Numbered from the stretch's first letter, positions 7,974 through 17,085 are shown. The stretch: 64,000 bases of DNA from Microbulbifer sp. TB1203 (GCF_030997045.1 NZ_CP116899.1:3868001-3932000); one strand, 5' to 3'. Made by a program: numbers and translations. Notes: generated by a model from the letters alone, not told the origin.

Positions 7974-8047
7974 AGATCCTGTTTAATCCCCCTGTCACAC
8001 TTCCGGTCTTTAATGCGCGCCAAATAACCGAATACCGGAGGTTTTCC

Positions 8048-9580
8048 ATGGCGAAGCGCATCGCCCGCGCGCTGGCCGCGTGTTGCCTGTTTCCCACCCT
8101 GCCCCTTCCCGCCGCCGAACTGCCGGATTACCAGCGCAACAGCGCCTGGTTTACCGATGGTGAAAATCACCTGGCCGCCAAAGCGGAAGACGAGCGCGGG
8201 AATAAAACCGCGAAGAACGTGATCCTTTTCATCGGCGACGGCATGGGCATTTCCACCCTCACCGCCGCGCGGATTCTCGAGGGTCAGCTGCGCGGCGAGA
8301 GCGGCGAAGAAAATAACCTGTCCTTCGAGGAGTTTCCCTACAGCGCACTGGTAAAAACCTACAACACCAACCAGCAGACACCGGACTCCGCCGGCACCAT
8401 GACCGCGATCATGACCGGGGTGAAAACCCGGGCCGGCGTAATCAATATCGATGGCGACGCCCTGCGCGCGGACTGCGCCTCCAGCAAAGGCAGGGAGCTG
8501 AACACCTTCCTGGAACTGATGGAGAGCCGCGGCAGATCCACCGGCGTCGTCTCCACTGCGCGCATTACCCACGCCACACCGGCGGCCACCTACGCGCGCA
8601 CACCGGAGCGCAATTGGGAGCACAGAGCCGAGGGCGACTGCAAAGATATCGCCACGCAGTTGGTGGAAATGGAAGCCGGTGACGGAGTGGACGTAATCCT
8701 CGGCGGCGGCCGCCGCAACTTTATTCCCACCGGGGCCGACGGCGAGCGGGCGGACGGCCGCGATCTCATCGCCGAGTGGCTGGCCCGTTACGAAGGCGAA
8801 CAGCAGGCGCAATACCTGGAGACGGGCTCAGCACTGAGCGCAGTGGACATTGCGGGGACCGACAAACTGCTCGGCCTCTTTACCAGTTCCCATATGCGCT
8901 ACGAAGCGGACCGCAAGGTGAGTGGCGCCGACGAGCCGGGCATCGCGGAAATGACCGATGCCGCCATCGAGCTGCTGCAGAAAAACGACGACGGCTACTT
9001 CCTGATGGTGGAGTCCGGTCGCATCGACCATGCCCATCACGCGGGCAACGCTTACAATGCGCTGCACGACACCATCGCTTTCGCCGAGGCGGTAAAAACG
9101 GCGGTGGAAAAAGTGGACCTGGAAGAAACCCTGATCCTGGTGACCGCGGATCACAGCCATGTGTTAACCATCGCCGGCTATCCCACCCGCGGCAATCCCA
9201 TCCTCGGCAAGATGGTCACCAACGACGGCACCGGCGCGCCGCAGGCGGAGGCCGCCGCCGCCGGCGATGGCCTGCCCTACACCACGCTGAGCTACGCCAA
9301 TGGCCCGGGCCACGCCGATCTGGGCAGCGAGACGGATGCGGACGAACGCTATACCACAGCGGTGAATAGCGGCCGCAAGGACCTGAGCGCGGTGGATACC
9401 GAAGCCCCGGGCTTCTATCAGGAGGCCCTGGTGCCCCTGGGCTCCGAGAGCCATGCCGGCGAAGATATCAGTTTGCACGCCATCGGCGCAGGCAGCGAGC
9501 TGGTGCAGGGTACCCTGGAACAGAACGCGATTTTTCATGTAATGGTCGGCGCAACCGGCATTCCGGTAACGGCGGAATAA
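8048..9580 (+). CDS. Alkaline phosphatase, PhoA family (copy 1)
   Basis: 510 residues with a Sec signal peptide (cleavage probably after PLPAA near residue 23), so periplasmic or secreted. Catalytic elements of the family are all visible: metal ligand region VILFIGDGMGIST, nucleophile serine in DSAGTMTA (about residue 115), HATPAATYA, the MVESGRIDHAHHAGN metal-binding segment, TADHSH, and a final ESHAGED histidine. It hydrolyses phosphate monoesters. A CTGTCAC hexamer-type half Pho box lies upstream near 7992, too little to claim PhoB control. The gene is followed after 16 bp by a close paralogue, indicating tandem duplication and probable cotranscription. Confidence 0.92.
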   Translation: MAKRIARALAACCLFPTLPLPAAELPDYQRNSAWFTDGENHLAAKAEDERGNKTAKNVILFIGDGMGISTLTAARILEGQLRGESGEENNLSFEEFPYSALVKTYNTNQQTPDSAGTMTAIMTGVKTRAGVINIDGDALRADCASSKGRELNTFLELMESRGRSTGVVSTARITHATPAATYARTPERNWEHRAEGDCKDIATQLVEMEAGDGVDVILGGGRRNFIPTGADGERADGRDLIAEWLARYEGEQQAQYLETGSALSAVDIAGTDKLLGLFTSSHMRYEADRKVSGADEPGIAEMTDAAIELLQKNDDGYFLMVESGRIDHAHHAGNAYNALHDTIAFAEAVKTAVEKVDLEETLILVTADHSHVLTIAGYPTRGNPILGKMVTNDGTGAPQAEAAAAGDGLPYTTLSYANGPGHADLGSETDADERYTTAVNSGRKDLSAVDTEAPGFYQEALVPLGSESHAGEDISLHAIGAGSELVQGTLEQNAIFHVMVGATGIPVTAE

Positions 9581-9596
9581 TTTTGGGGGTAAAACA

Positions 9597-11207
9597 ATGA
9601 AGCGATACAACAAACTGGCGACGGCCTTTTCTCTCGCCCTGCTGGCCAGCGCCTGCAGCGACAGCGATTCCGATCGCGGCCGGGAACCCGACTTGCCCGA
9701 ACCGGACCCGGAAGAACAGGCTCTGAGCCTGCCGCAGTCCCAGCGCGAAAGCAGCTGGTTTACCGCCGGCGAAGCGGCGGTGGATGCAGCGCGCCAGCAG
9801 ACCGTCAACAACACGCCCGGCGCGGCAAAAAATATCATCCTGTTCGTGGGCGACGGCATGGGCATCTCCACCGTCACCGCCGCGCGTATCCTCGCGGGCC
9901 AGCAGCAGGGCCTCGACGGCGAGGAGTACCAGCTCAGCTTTGAGAAAATGCCTTTCGCCGGCCTGGTGAAAACCTACAACACCAACCAGCAGACCCCGGA
10001 CTCCGCCGGCACCGCCACCGCCCTGATGACCGGCGTAAAGACCAAGGCCGGCGTGATCAACGTCGACGAAACCGTGGCCCGCGGCGATTGCGCGGCGAGC
10101 CTCGAGCGGCCCCTGACCACCGCGCTGGAACTGGCGGAGGCCAAGGGCAAGAGCACCGGCATTATCAGCACCGCGCGCATCACCCACGCCACCCCGGCGG
10201 CCACCTACGCCAAGTCGCCGGAGCGGGGCTGGGAGTACAAAGCCGAGGGCGGCTGTGTGGATATCGCCGCACAGCTGGTGAAACTGGCGGCCGGCGACGG
10301 CGTTGACCTGATTCTGGGCGGCGGCCGCCGCAGCTTTCTGCCCAACACCGTAACCGACCTGGAGGGCAAAGCCGGCAAGCGCGAGGACGGCCGCAACCTG
10401 GTGGACGAGTGGCGGAAACGCTACGGTGATGGCGTCACCAATGCCGCCTATATCGAAAACCAGTCCGGCTTTGACGCGCTGGATATCGCCGGCACCGACA
10501 AGCTGCTGGGCCTGTTCAACGCCTCCCACATGCACTACGAGGCGGACCGCGGCAACGACGTGGCCGGCGAGCCGTCACTGAGCGAGATGACCGCCAAGGG
10601 TCTGGAACTGCTGCAGAAAAACAACGACGGCTATTTCCTGATGGTGGAATCCGGCCGCATCGACCACGGCCACCACGCCGGCAGCGCCTACAGCGCGCTC
10701 ACCGACGCGGTGGAATTCGCCAAGTCGGTACAGGTGGCGATGGACAACACCAGCGCCGAAGACACCCTGATTATCGTCACCGCCGACCACAGCCACGTGA
10801 TGACCATCGCCGGCTATCCGACCCGCGGCAACCCCATCCTCGGCAAGGTAATCACCAACGACGGCAGCGGCCAGCCGCAGGAGACCCCGAGCCTCGCCGA
10901 CGACGGCCTGCCCTACACCACCCTCAGCTACGGCAATGGCGCCGGCTACGCAGACATGGGCGAGGAGACGGATGCGGACGAGCGCTACGGTCACGAAGTC
11001 GATGCCGGCCGCAAGGACCTGACCCACGTAGACACCACCGCGCCCGGCTATCACCAGGAGGCGCTGGTGCCGCTGGCATCCGAGTCACACGCCGGAGAGG
11101 ACGTGGGCGTCTGGGCCCGCGGCCCCGGCGCGCACCTGGTCAGCGGCACCAATGAACAGAACTACCTGTTCCACGTAATGACCCGTGCGGGTGGTCTGCT
11201 CGACTGA
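9597..11207 (+). CDS. Alkaline phosphatase, PhoA family, lipoprotein (copy 2)
   Basis: 536 residues, highly similar to the upstream gene through the catalytic core (DSAGTATA nucleophile site, HATPAATYA, MVESGRIDHGHHAGS, TADHSH, ESHAGED). Unlike copy 1, the leader ends with a lipobox (LLASAC, Cys near residue 19) followed by an Asp/Ser/Pro-rich tether, so it is predicted to be an outer-membrane or periplasmic lipoprotein. GGGGGTAAAACA precedes the ATG. The two genes likely arose by tandem duplication and diverged in localisation: one soluble, one anchored. A decayed 3' end of a third phosphatase copy is present near 17.2-17.37 kb. Confidence 0.92.
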   Translation: MKRYNKLATAFSLALLASACSDSDSDRGREPDLPEPDPEEQALSLPQSQRESSWFTAGEAAVDAARQQTVNNTPGAAKNIILFVGDGMGISTVTAARILAGQQQGLDGEEYQLSFEKMPFAGLVKTYNTNQQTPDSAGTATALMTGVKTKAGVINVDETVARGDCAASLERPLTTALELAEAKGKSTGIISTARITHATPAATYAKSPERGWEYKAEGGCVDIAAQLVKLAAGDGVDLILGGGRRSFLPNTVTDLEGKAGKREDGRNLVDEWRKRYGDGVTNAAYIENQSGFDALDIAGTDKLLGLFNASHMHYEADRGNDVAGEPSLSEMTAKGLELLQKNNDGYFLMVESGRIDHGHHAGSAYSALTDAVEFAKSVQVAMDNTSAEDTLIIVTADHSHVMTIAGYPTRGNPILGKVITNDGSGQPQETPSLADDGLPYTTLSYGNGAGYADMGEETDADERYGHEVDAGRKDLTHVDTTAPGYHQEALVPLASESHAGEDVGVWARGPGAHLVSGTNEQNYLFHVMTRAGGLLD

Positions 11208-11260
11208 TTTGCTATCTGCAACTGTGAATATACTGCCGCGAATCAAATATTATTTGATTC

Positions 11261-11324
11261 GTCATACCGGCGCAGGCCGGTATCCAGATCGGTGACACCT
11301 GGATTCCGACCTGCACCGGTATGG
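11261..11324. repeat. GTCATTCCGGCG-type palindromic repeat
   Basis: GTCATACCGGCGCAGGCCGG at the left and CCGACCTGCACCGGTATGG at the right form an imperfect inverted repeat, a relative of the element at 6067-6132. An 8-bp-stem AT hairpin (AATCAAAT ... ATTTGATT, 11241-11259) lies just before it and may act with it as a 3' end signal for the phosphatase genes. Confidence 0.65.
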
Positions 11325-11339
11325 AACCCCACCCCACCC

Positions 11340-11410
11340 TGTAGGAGCGGCCGGTGGCCGCGATCGAGCTTCGGGATTTCTTCGATAGTCCGATCGCGGC
11401 CACCGGCCGA
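11340..11410. repeat. REPIN, right arm decayed
   Basis: Left unit TGTAGGAGCGGCCGGTGGCC is intact; the inverted right unit GATCGCGGCCACCGGCCGA has lost the terminal GCTCCTACA. Spacer about 26 bp. It lies between the convergent phosphatase and S41 protease genes. Confidence 0.75.
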
Positions 11411-11501
11411 CGGAAGCCACTTCCCCTCTGATCCACAAGGGAGCGGATGGTTGGGCTGAAGTTAAGAAATGGACAGCGAGAAAGAAATTGTTCTGCCTAT
11501 A

Positions 11502-12953
11502 TCAATTCGTAAGCATAAAATAAGCCGCTTCAAGCGCTAGATCTTCTTCATTCTTACGCTGATCCAGCGTTCCGTAAGGTATCTGCTCATCTACCGGTAA
11601 TCCAACATGCTCGAACCATTCCCCCTCCGGAGACAAATAAAACTCGTTGGAAAGGGCAAAGGAAAACCCGTTCGGCAGCGTTTTCTCCAGAGAATCTGAG
11701 AGAGAACCTTGTGTCGGCTCCCCAATGGTTGTCACATTGGGTAAATTACGCATCATAAGAGTGAACACCTCAGCAGCGCTGGTAGTGTTGCGACTGGTCA
11801 ACAGAACAATATCTTTAAGATACCGAGCATTTTCGGCTGGCGACAAATGATAGGCTTCCAGCTCTGTTCGACCGCTACCCAGTCTGGCCTGCTTACAATA
11901 AAGACGGCGTTCAGTATCCAGGAAGTGCTTTACTATAAGCTGACTCGCTGCATCAAACCCGCCTGAATTATTCCGCACATCGATAATCAAACCATCTGTA
12001 TCCTGTAAAGTGGTAAGCGCCTGGGTGATGGCTTCATCCAACACCATCAGCTCGGCTTCTGCTTCGATGTCGTCCTCGTTGTCTGTACTGAATCCAATCA
12101 TACTGTCGATAATCAGTACGCCGATATTGTCGGGAGCCAGATACCAAATTACCTCATCATTGGCTGCGAATTCTACGCCGCCTTCATCAACCGCATAGCT
12201 CAGTCGAACTTCATCCATCAGTTCAATCTGTGAAACAACATACTTCACGTACTGCTGATGCTTCTCTTCAGTGTCAACTTCACCATTGGCATTGACAAAT
12301 TCCTCAGTCAGCAAATCAATGGTTGTCATATGATTGCTAAAGTCAACGTCACCATACTCTGAAGCGATTTCCACATGATTGTCCATCAGCGGCTCAACCA
12401 TGGCGGAAAGGACCTCAAATAATTCTTCACCGGTGGTTCCCGCCGTAACTTCAGGACGGAATATTTCGTACTGTGCTTGCCAATCGACCTCTTTCACGTC
12501 AAAAGACAAATAGTACTCATGAAAGGTCTGCCAGAAAATTTCAAAGTTTAGTTCGGGGTTATCTTGATAGTTATCATCGCCAAAACGAGCAACTAGGTTT
12601 GTTCGGCAAGAATCAGGAAGATCGTCCACCCGGTCAAAAACGGACCCTCTGATATCAGTGTCGCTAAAAGCGGCTTTCTCTCGTAGCTCAGAATTATCAT
12701 CCGACAATTCCCAGCCCTCTTCTCTTAACTCCTCGTCTGATATTTCAACTTTCCGAGTGAGTATGCAGTAACTCGACGTGAATTCATAAAAACTTGCTAT
12801 TTCATCGTGATAATCAATCACCTGTCCATAAGCGGTTGCTTGCCATCGTCCTTCGAAAGGCGAGAGCTGGTCACTTGGTTTGTTAGTCCCGTCGTTACAA
12901 GCCGTTATAAATAGACTGACTAACACAAGACTGGCCAACATGAACTTACCCAT
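11502..12953 (-). CDS. S41-family peptidase lipoprotein
   Basis: 483 residues. The leader has a lipobox (FITAC, Cys at about 19), so the protein is probably an envelope lipoprotein. The C-terminal half contains the S41 core: IGVLIIDSM, the DGLIIDVRNNSGGFDAAS strand-turn, and the nucleophile region RNTTSAAEVFTLMMRNLPN followed by TIGEPTQGSLSD. The CtpA-type catalytic lysine is not at its usual place, so it resembles the IRBP/tricorn-like branch, which uses a different network; protease activity is inferred. GC content is lower than in flanking core genes. A 46-bp element upstream (13121-13166) is shared with the mipA-like operon, suggesting common control by the adjacent RstA-like regulator. 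Confidence 0.75.
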   Translation of the reverse strand: MGKFMLASLVLVSLFITACNDGTNKPSDQLSPFEGRWQATAYGQVIDYHDEIASFYEFTSSYCILTRKVEISDEELREEGWELSDDNSELREKAAFSDTDIRGSVFDRVDDLPDSCRTNLVARFGDDNYQDNPELNFEIFWQTFHEYYLSFDVKEVDWQAQYEIFRPEVTAGTTGEELFEVLSAMVEPLMDNHVEIASEYGDVDFSNHMTTIDLLTEEFVNANGEVDTEEKHQQYVKYVVSQIELMDEVRLSYAVDEGGVEFAANDEVIWYLAPDNIGVLIIDSMIGFSTDNEDDIEAEAELMVLDEAITQALTTLQDTDGLIIDVRNNSGGFDAASQLIVKHFLDTERRLYCKQARLGSGRTELEAYHLSPAENARYLKDIVLLTSRNTTSAAEVFTLMMRNLPNVTTIGEPTQGSLSDSLEKTLPNGFSFALSNEFYLSPEGEWFEHVGLPVDEQIPYGTLDQRKNEEDLALEAAYFMLTN

Positions 12954-13120
12954 TATACTACTCCTCTAGTAGTTGACTCTGGTTGATTTTGGCAGCTGTC
13001 ATTCGATGCTCATTAAAAATGATTGTCGAATTTTTTCTTGCAGAATTCTGCGACAATTCGTCTTATACCCATTTTCGAATTCTCCCGTACCGCCTGTGAA
13101 AACTGAATCAGGCATGACGG

Positions 13121-13166
13121 CATTAAACCGTAACAGCGCTGTAACGGTCTGTATCAAGATGTTTCA
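13121..13166 (-). promoter_or_regulatory. Shared 46-bp upstream element (candidate RstA-type box), copy 1
   Basis: Read on the minus strand it begins TGAAACATCTTGATACAGAC and ends CGGTTTAATG. It matches 16607-16652 without gaps at 39 of 46 positions by eye. GATACAG, GTTACAG and GTTACGG recur at about 11-bp steps, the direct-repeat spacing typical of OmpR-family regulators. It lies 168 bp upstream of the S41 lipoprotein gene in the otherwise gene-free interval 12954-13269. Confidence 0.5.
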
Positions 13167-13269
13167 ACTTGATACTCGCAGAGAAAAGTTTGGGAATAGA
13201 GGGAAAGTCTTAAATTGTCAGGGAGTGGGATGGATAAACTGTGAAGTGTGTGGTAAGTGACACAGGAGT

Positions 13270-14553
13270 CTATGGGTTTGTTTTGGAGTAAGTTAACTCG
13301 ATTTTTGCGCCGCTCAGTGTAACTGATGAACCCAAAACCAATTTGCACCTGAACCACTGTGAAATTTTACTAGTAATGGCTAACCCCATTCCGTGATTAT
13401 TGGGGTTAATTTTCTGCCCGCCTTTCTGGAACGGTTGCAGTATTCTATCCCATTGATCTTCCGGAATTCCCGGTCCATCATCCTCAATAGATAAAGTTAT
13501 GTATTGATTGCCTACAGACACTGATATTTTCACAGTTCGCTTTGAATATTGCAGGGAATTGTCAATAAGATTGTTAATCTGCATTGCCAAATATCGCCTG
13601 TCAGCGTATACAATCGCTTGTGCTGTAGCGGTTTTGAGTTGTATATCGATAAGAGAGTTGGCGTGCAATGAGATGAGTTGTGGTAAAAAGTCATTCAGAT
13701 CAATGTCTTCCATTTGAAGTTTAATATTGGCTTCATCCAGACGCGCATAATCCAATAACGTTGAGACCAGAGATTCCATTTCATCCAGGTCATTGTTCAG
13801 GCGATTGACGTATTTTTGCCGTAACTTATCAGATTGTTCCTCCGCCAGAGTATCCAAGCCAAAACGTAGCCTGGCCAATGGCGTTTTAAGATCGTGAGAA
13901 ACAGCGCGGCTTAATAATTTATTGTCACTGACAAGGCATTGGATACGTTCCGCCATTGCATTGAATTCCCGTTCAATATCCAGGATATAGGAGCGGGGTT
14001 TTATTTCTACACGAGCAGACAGATCTCCTTCCCCAAACTGATTGGCGGCAGCGCGTAATTTATTGAGATGGCTGAGTAGCGGATATAGCCAGATAATTAT
14101 CGCTATTGCCATGCCAATATAAAATCCAAGAGTAAGGATCAAGTTGATCGGTGTATTCGACGGCAAGGGTTTGTCGTGGTGTACATCAAGACTCAAAATA
14201 TCGCTCGATCGAGGCATATAAAAATGAACCGAAACGGTTCCATCGGTTTTCAGAAATAGTGGATCACCATTGTAAAATGATTTAGACAAAGTTGGCGGAA
14301 CAGGAAATTCGGATTTCTTATATACTGATAGCGGGAGCTGAGAGTACTGCTGCCAGGAGTTTAGAAAACTTTCCCTATCTTCTATGTGGTCTAACGTAAA
14401 GGCCAGATCAGCGGCTAGCTCTTGCCAGGCCAAAAGCTTTGGCGGCATTTCCGTTGATTCACCGATATATGAATATACTTGACTGAACAGCCAGCCCAGT
14501 CCAAATGTGGCCGTCACGACAGTCAATATTAATGAAAACGTCAAGTTTCTCAC
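13270..14553 (-). CDS. RstB-like sensor histidine kinase
   Basis: 427 residues from a GTG start (complement of 14551-14553) preceded by AGGTGA; the frame also permits an upstream start overlapping the regulator gene. Layout: N-terminal transmembrane helix (FSLILTVVTATFGLGWLF), periplasmic sensor of about 120 residues, second transmembrane helix (ILTLGFYIGMAIAIIIWLYP), HAMP domain, dimerisation helix with the phosphoacceptor His in SRAVSHDLKTPLARLRFGLD, and a HATPase_c domain with LIDNSLQYS (N box) and IEDDGPGIPED (G1). It should phosphorylate the adjacent OmpR-type regulator. Gene order and regulator sequence make it RstB-like; the signal is unknown. Confidence 0.85.
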   Translation of the reverse strand: MRNLTFSLILTVVTATFGLGWLFSQVYSYIGESTEMPPKLLAWQELAADLAFTLDHIEDRESFLNSWQQYSQLPLSVYKKSEFPVPPTLSKSFYNGDPLFLKTDGTVSVHFYMPRSSDILSLDVHHDKPLPSNTPINLILTLGFYIGMAIAIIIWLYPLLSHLNKLRAAANQFGEGDLSARVEIKPRSYILDIEREFNAMAERIQCLVSDNKLLSRAVSHDLKTPLARLRFGLDTLAEEQSDKLRQKYVNRLNNDLDEMESLVSTLLDYARLDEANIKLQMEDIDLNDFLPQLISLHANSLIDIQLKTATAQAIVYADRRYLAMQINNLIDNSLQYSKRTVKISVSVGNQYITLSIEDDGPGIPEDQWDRILQPFQKGGQKINPNNHGMGLAITSKISQWFRCKLVLGSSVTLSGAKIELTYSKTNP

Positions 14554-14560
14554 TGTCAGA

Positions 14561-15256
14561 TCACCTGGCTTCGCACATAAAAACATACCCCTTGCCCCAG
14601 ATGGTTTTTATCTGAATTGGTTGTTCCGAATCGTCCGCAAGTTTTTTCCGTAAACGCGAAATACGAATATCAATTGAACGGTCAAAGCCGTCGTAATCGA
14701 TACCTCGAAGTTGGCTGACCAACTCAGCTCGGGGAATTACTTGTCCGGCACGCGAAGCCAGCAGCCACAGTACATCAAACTCGTTGCTTGAAATTGGCAA
14801 AGGCTCGCCTCGGAATACCAAGGTTTTGGTCTGCTTTTTTATTGTTAATGCACCAAAGGTTAACTCTGATTTGCCGGACTCATGGTTAGAACGGCGCATT
14901 AATGCTTTAATCCGAGCCAACAGTACTTTTGGTCGTACCGGTTTGTTTATATAATCATCCGCGCCAAGTTCCAGGCTCAATAATTCATCGGCCTCTTCAG
15001 CACATGCCGTCATCATTAGGATTGGGCAGCGGCAAAAGGTGCGAACATCCTTGCAAATCTCAAAGCCGTTCTTGTGGGGCAGCATAATATCCAGCAATAC
15101 GAGCTCAGGTCGTTGGGTGCGAATAGCATCAACTGCAATGTCGCCACTATGCACCATCGTCGTAGAGAAATTGTGCATTTGCAGGTAATCGCAGATCCAA
15201 TCAGCGAGAGCGATATCGTCTTCTACAACCAGAATATGTGCCCCACTAGAACTCAT
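14561..15256 (-). CDS. RstA-like OmpR-family response regulator
   Basis: 231 residues. Receiver domain: acidic pocket VVEDD near residue 11, phosphoacceptor Asp in LVLLDIMLPHKNG (about 56), Thr in MMTAC and Lys in YINKPVRPKVLLAR. The C-terminal winged helix (about 135-231) contains SSNEFDVLWLLASRAGQVI and GIDYDGFDRSIDIRISRLRKKL, which closely resembles E. coli RstA. It lies directly after the DUF3019 gene with no gap and 7 bp before the kinase start, so all are in one operon. Likely targets are this operon and the S41 lipoprotein gene through the shared 46-bp element; this is inference. Confidence 0.87.
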   Translation of the reverse strand: MSSSGAHILVVEDDIALADWICDYLQMHNFSTTMVHSGDIAVDAIRTQRPELVLLDIMLPHKNGFEICKDVRTFCRCPILMMTACAEEADELLSLELGADDYINKPVRPKVLLARIKALMRRSNHESGKSELTFGALTIKKQTKTLVFRGEPLPISSNEFDVLWLLASRAGQVIPRAELVSQLRGIDYDGFDRSIDIRISRLRKKLADDSEQPIQIKTIWGKGYVFMCEAR

Positions 15257-15694
15257 TTAGAACAACCTCCATCTGGATGTTGATTTTTTAGGAGATTTAT
15301 ACACCGACGCAACCTGAACCTTGGTGCTTCCCAGTATCTCAACCTGGCCGTTACGTCTTATTTCATACTCGGCTGATTCGCTGGACTCAAACTCATATTC
15401 GTATTGTGTCTGAGTTGCTCCCTGCCAGCAGGTCAATGGCGTTTGACTATGCGCATAGTATAGGCAATATTCACCGTCAGTAGGTGTTTTCCAATAAAAT
15501 ACGAGTGTTTGGTAGCAGGTTTGTCCCTGGTGCAGAGAGACACAACGCTGCGGTTTTACCTGTAGTTGTACCTGGTTCTGCTCAGCTAACAAAGGGGCGC
15601 ATACGAAAGTAAGAGCCATAGCACTGGACCTCCAGGCCAGTGCCGACCATATCCGCTTCGCGAATAAGTGGTGCCGGCGCATTTTAATGCTCAT
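15257..15694 (-). CDS. DUF3019-like exported protein
   Basis: 145 residues with an exported-type N-terminus (basic start, hydrophobic ALAWRSSAMALTFVCAPLLAE to about residue 38). The mature part has four cysteines (KPQRCVSLHQGQTCYQTLVFYW and EYCLYYAHSQTPLTCW) arranged as in the small DUF3019 family, suggesting two disulfides in an immunoglobulin-like beta fold. Such genes are found beside MipA/OmpV porins and RstAB-like systems; role unknown. It sits 12 bp downstream of the MipA-like gene and abuts the regulator gene. A regulatory or sensing partner of the kinase is possible but unproven. Confidence 0.7.
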   Translation of the reverse strand: MSIKMRRHHLFAKRIWSALAWRSSAMALTFVCAPLLAEQNQVQLQVKPQRCVSLHQGQTCYQTLVFYWKTPTDGEYCLYYAHSQTPLTCWQGATQTQYEYEFESSESAEYEIRRNGQVEILGSTKVQVASVYKSPKKSTSRWRLF

Positions 15695-15706
15695 CCTTCT
15701 AACCCC

Positions 15707-16567
15707 TTAAAATACGTATGACAAGGTGGTACTAATTGATCCTGACCAATTGCCATCAAAAAGGGGGCTATTTCGTACCGTTGATGAGTGTGGAAAGTAG
15801 CGAAGGGTCGTACGAGAGACCCAGTGTTCATTGATAGGATAGGTGGCGCCGGCCTCAAAGGATGCTTCGATCGATGAGCCTGGCCGATACGCAGGAAACC
15901 ACTGAGTTTTTTCCCGATCATTTATTCCGATTTGATACTGATTGAGATCAGCTGACGAGTAGGTCAAGCTGGCTATACCATGTAAATTCCAGTTTCTAAC
16001 CTGCCATGCCCGGCCGAGTCGAGCTGTGGCTTGAATTCCATTTCCATCATGAATATCTGTAACCAAACGAAACTGAAAGATATTTTCTCCAAAAAAATAG
16101 GTGATGCGCGTACCCGCGCCCGCATAAAAAGTATCACGGTCTATATTGGATTCGTTACGCTCAGACTCAGTGAGGTCTAAATCCTCAGGATCGGTTTGCT
16201 TATCGCTTAAGTCGAGATGGCCTGAGACACTGGCAGCCAACAAATCCACACTCCAATTAGTATTACTCCATAGAGTGTAACCGAGATTCAACCCGTCACT
16301 GGTATTGCTGGAGCCCTCAAAAAACAAGCCCTTGTAACGATACTCACCACCTATACCTAAGCCATAGTCGCAATCCGTGTTGTCGTTATCGGTAAGATCA
16401 GTAATTCTGGCCGAATAAATGCAACCAGCATGAACAGAAGCTTCGAAATAGCCACCATCGTCATGGGTGACACTTTGGCTGCCTTTTCGTATATCATCGC
16501 CAATATCAGCCGCCAATGCGACTTTGGAAAGCCCCATTAGCCCTAGAATCAGACAACTTCTTATCAT
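15707..16567 (-). CDS. MipA/OmpV-family outer membrane protein
   Basis: 286 residues with a signal peptide (LILGLMGLSKVALA, cleavage near residue 20). The mature protein is rich in alternating amphipathic strands and ends with an aromatic terminal phenylalanine (TTLSYVF), the outer-membrane beta-barrel sorting signal. The YGLGIGGEYRYKGLFFEGSS segment and overall length fit MipA/OmpV proteins, which in E. coli scaffold the lytic transglycosylase MltA. First gene of the minus-strand operon with DUF3019, RstA-like and RstB-like genes. A 46-bp candidate regulatory element lies 40 bp upstream. Confidence 0.8.
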   Translation of the reverse strand: MIRSCLILGLMGLSKVALAADIGDDIRKGSQSVTHDDGGYFEASVHAGCIYSARITDLTDNDNTDCDYGLGIGGEYRYKGLFFEGSSNTSDGLNLGYTLWSNTNWSVDLLAASVSGHLDLSDKQTDPEDLDLTESERNESNIDRDTFYAGAGTRITYFFGENIFQFRLVTDIHDGNGIQATARLGRAWQVRNWNLHGIASLTYSSADLNQYQIGINDREKTQWFPAYRPGSSIEASFEAGATYPINEHWVSRTTLRYFPHSSTVRNSPLFDGNWSGSISTTLSYVF

Positions 16568-16606
16568 TGCATTCTTTCCTTTGTGTACGTGTAGCGGTTA
16601 TGGCGC

Positions 16607-16652
16607 CATTAAACCGAAACAAGGCTTCAGCTGTCTGTATCAAGATGTTTCA
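16607..16652 (-). promoter_or_regulatory. Shared 46-bp upstream element (candidate RstA-type box), copy 2
   Basis: Second copy of the element at 13121-13166, same orientation relative to its gene, 40 bp upstream of the MipA/OmpV start. Identity is strongest in TGAAACATCTTGATACAGAC and CGGTTTAATG; the middle differs at seven positions. Position and conservation suggest a regulator-binding site or promoter common to both units. Confidence 0.5.
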
Positions 16653-16750
16653 GGAAATGCGGTCTCTTAATCGACGCAGTCGTCAATATTGTTGTTAACG
16701 GAAGCTGTTTAAATTTGAAAAAACGCAATCTGTAAACTTATAGCAATGGC

Positions 16751-17085
16751 CGGAGCACATATCCGCGCCGAGAATTGGCGCGGGGAATTTGAGTCGGCCT
16801 CGGCTACGGCCCACGTTGGATTCGATCGCCAGTCCCACCTGCCAGTGCCTTCGCAGCCGTGCCGGAGGACTTTGGGTGAATGAATTTTAACCAGTCCATC
16901 AGCAGCGCTGCGAAGCCTAGCCAGAAGAGAACAAATCCGGAAAGATTTTCCGGTTATCAGCCGCGGGCCAAGAACCAGCCAGTACCGCGTTGAGCCAGTC
17001 CAGCATATTGGCCGTGCTCCCTTTTTGCGCAGTACTCGACACCGATTATGCCAAAATTTTCGTATCTGACGCGAAAAATTGCAGC
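16751..17085 (-). pseudogene. Decayed copy of nfeD with its upstream region
   Basis: This stretch is a degraded, internally deleted copy of the intact nfeD gene at 46195-46656 plus about 30 bp of its 5' region. Shared blocks include GTTGGATTCGATCGCCAG, GGGCGAATGAATTTTAACCAG (as GGGTGAATG...), GAACCAGCCAGT and the start-region GAGCCAGTCCAGCAT. Frameshifts and several missing blocks break every reading frame. Without an open frame it should produce nothing useful. It documents duplication or recombination between the two ends of the accessory region. Confidence 0.8.

Noticed and set aside
7985..8010. PhoB box upstream of the first phosphatase
   Set aside because: Only one CTGTCAC half-site is present; the second half at the required spacing is absent.
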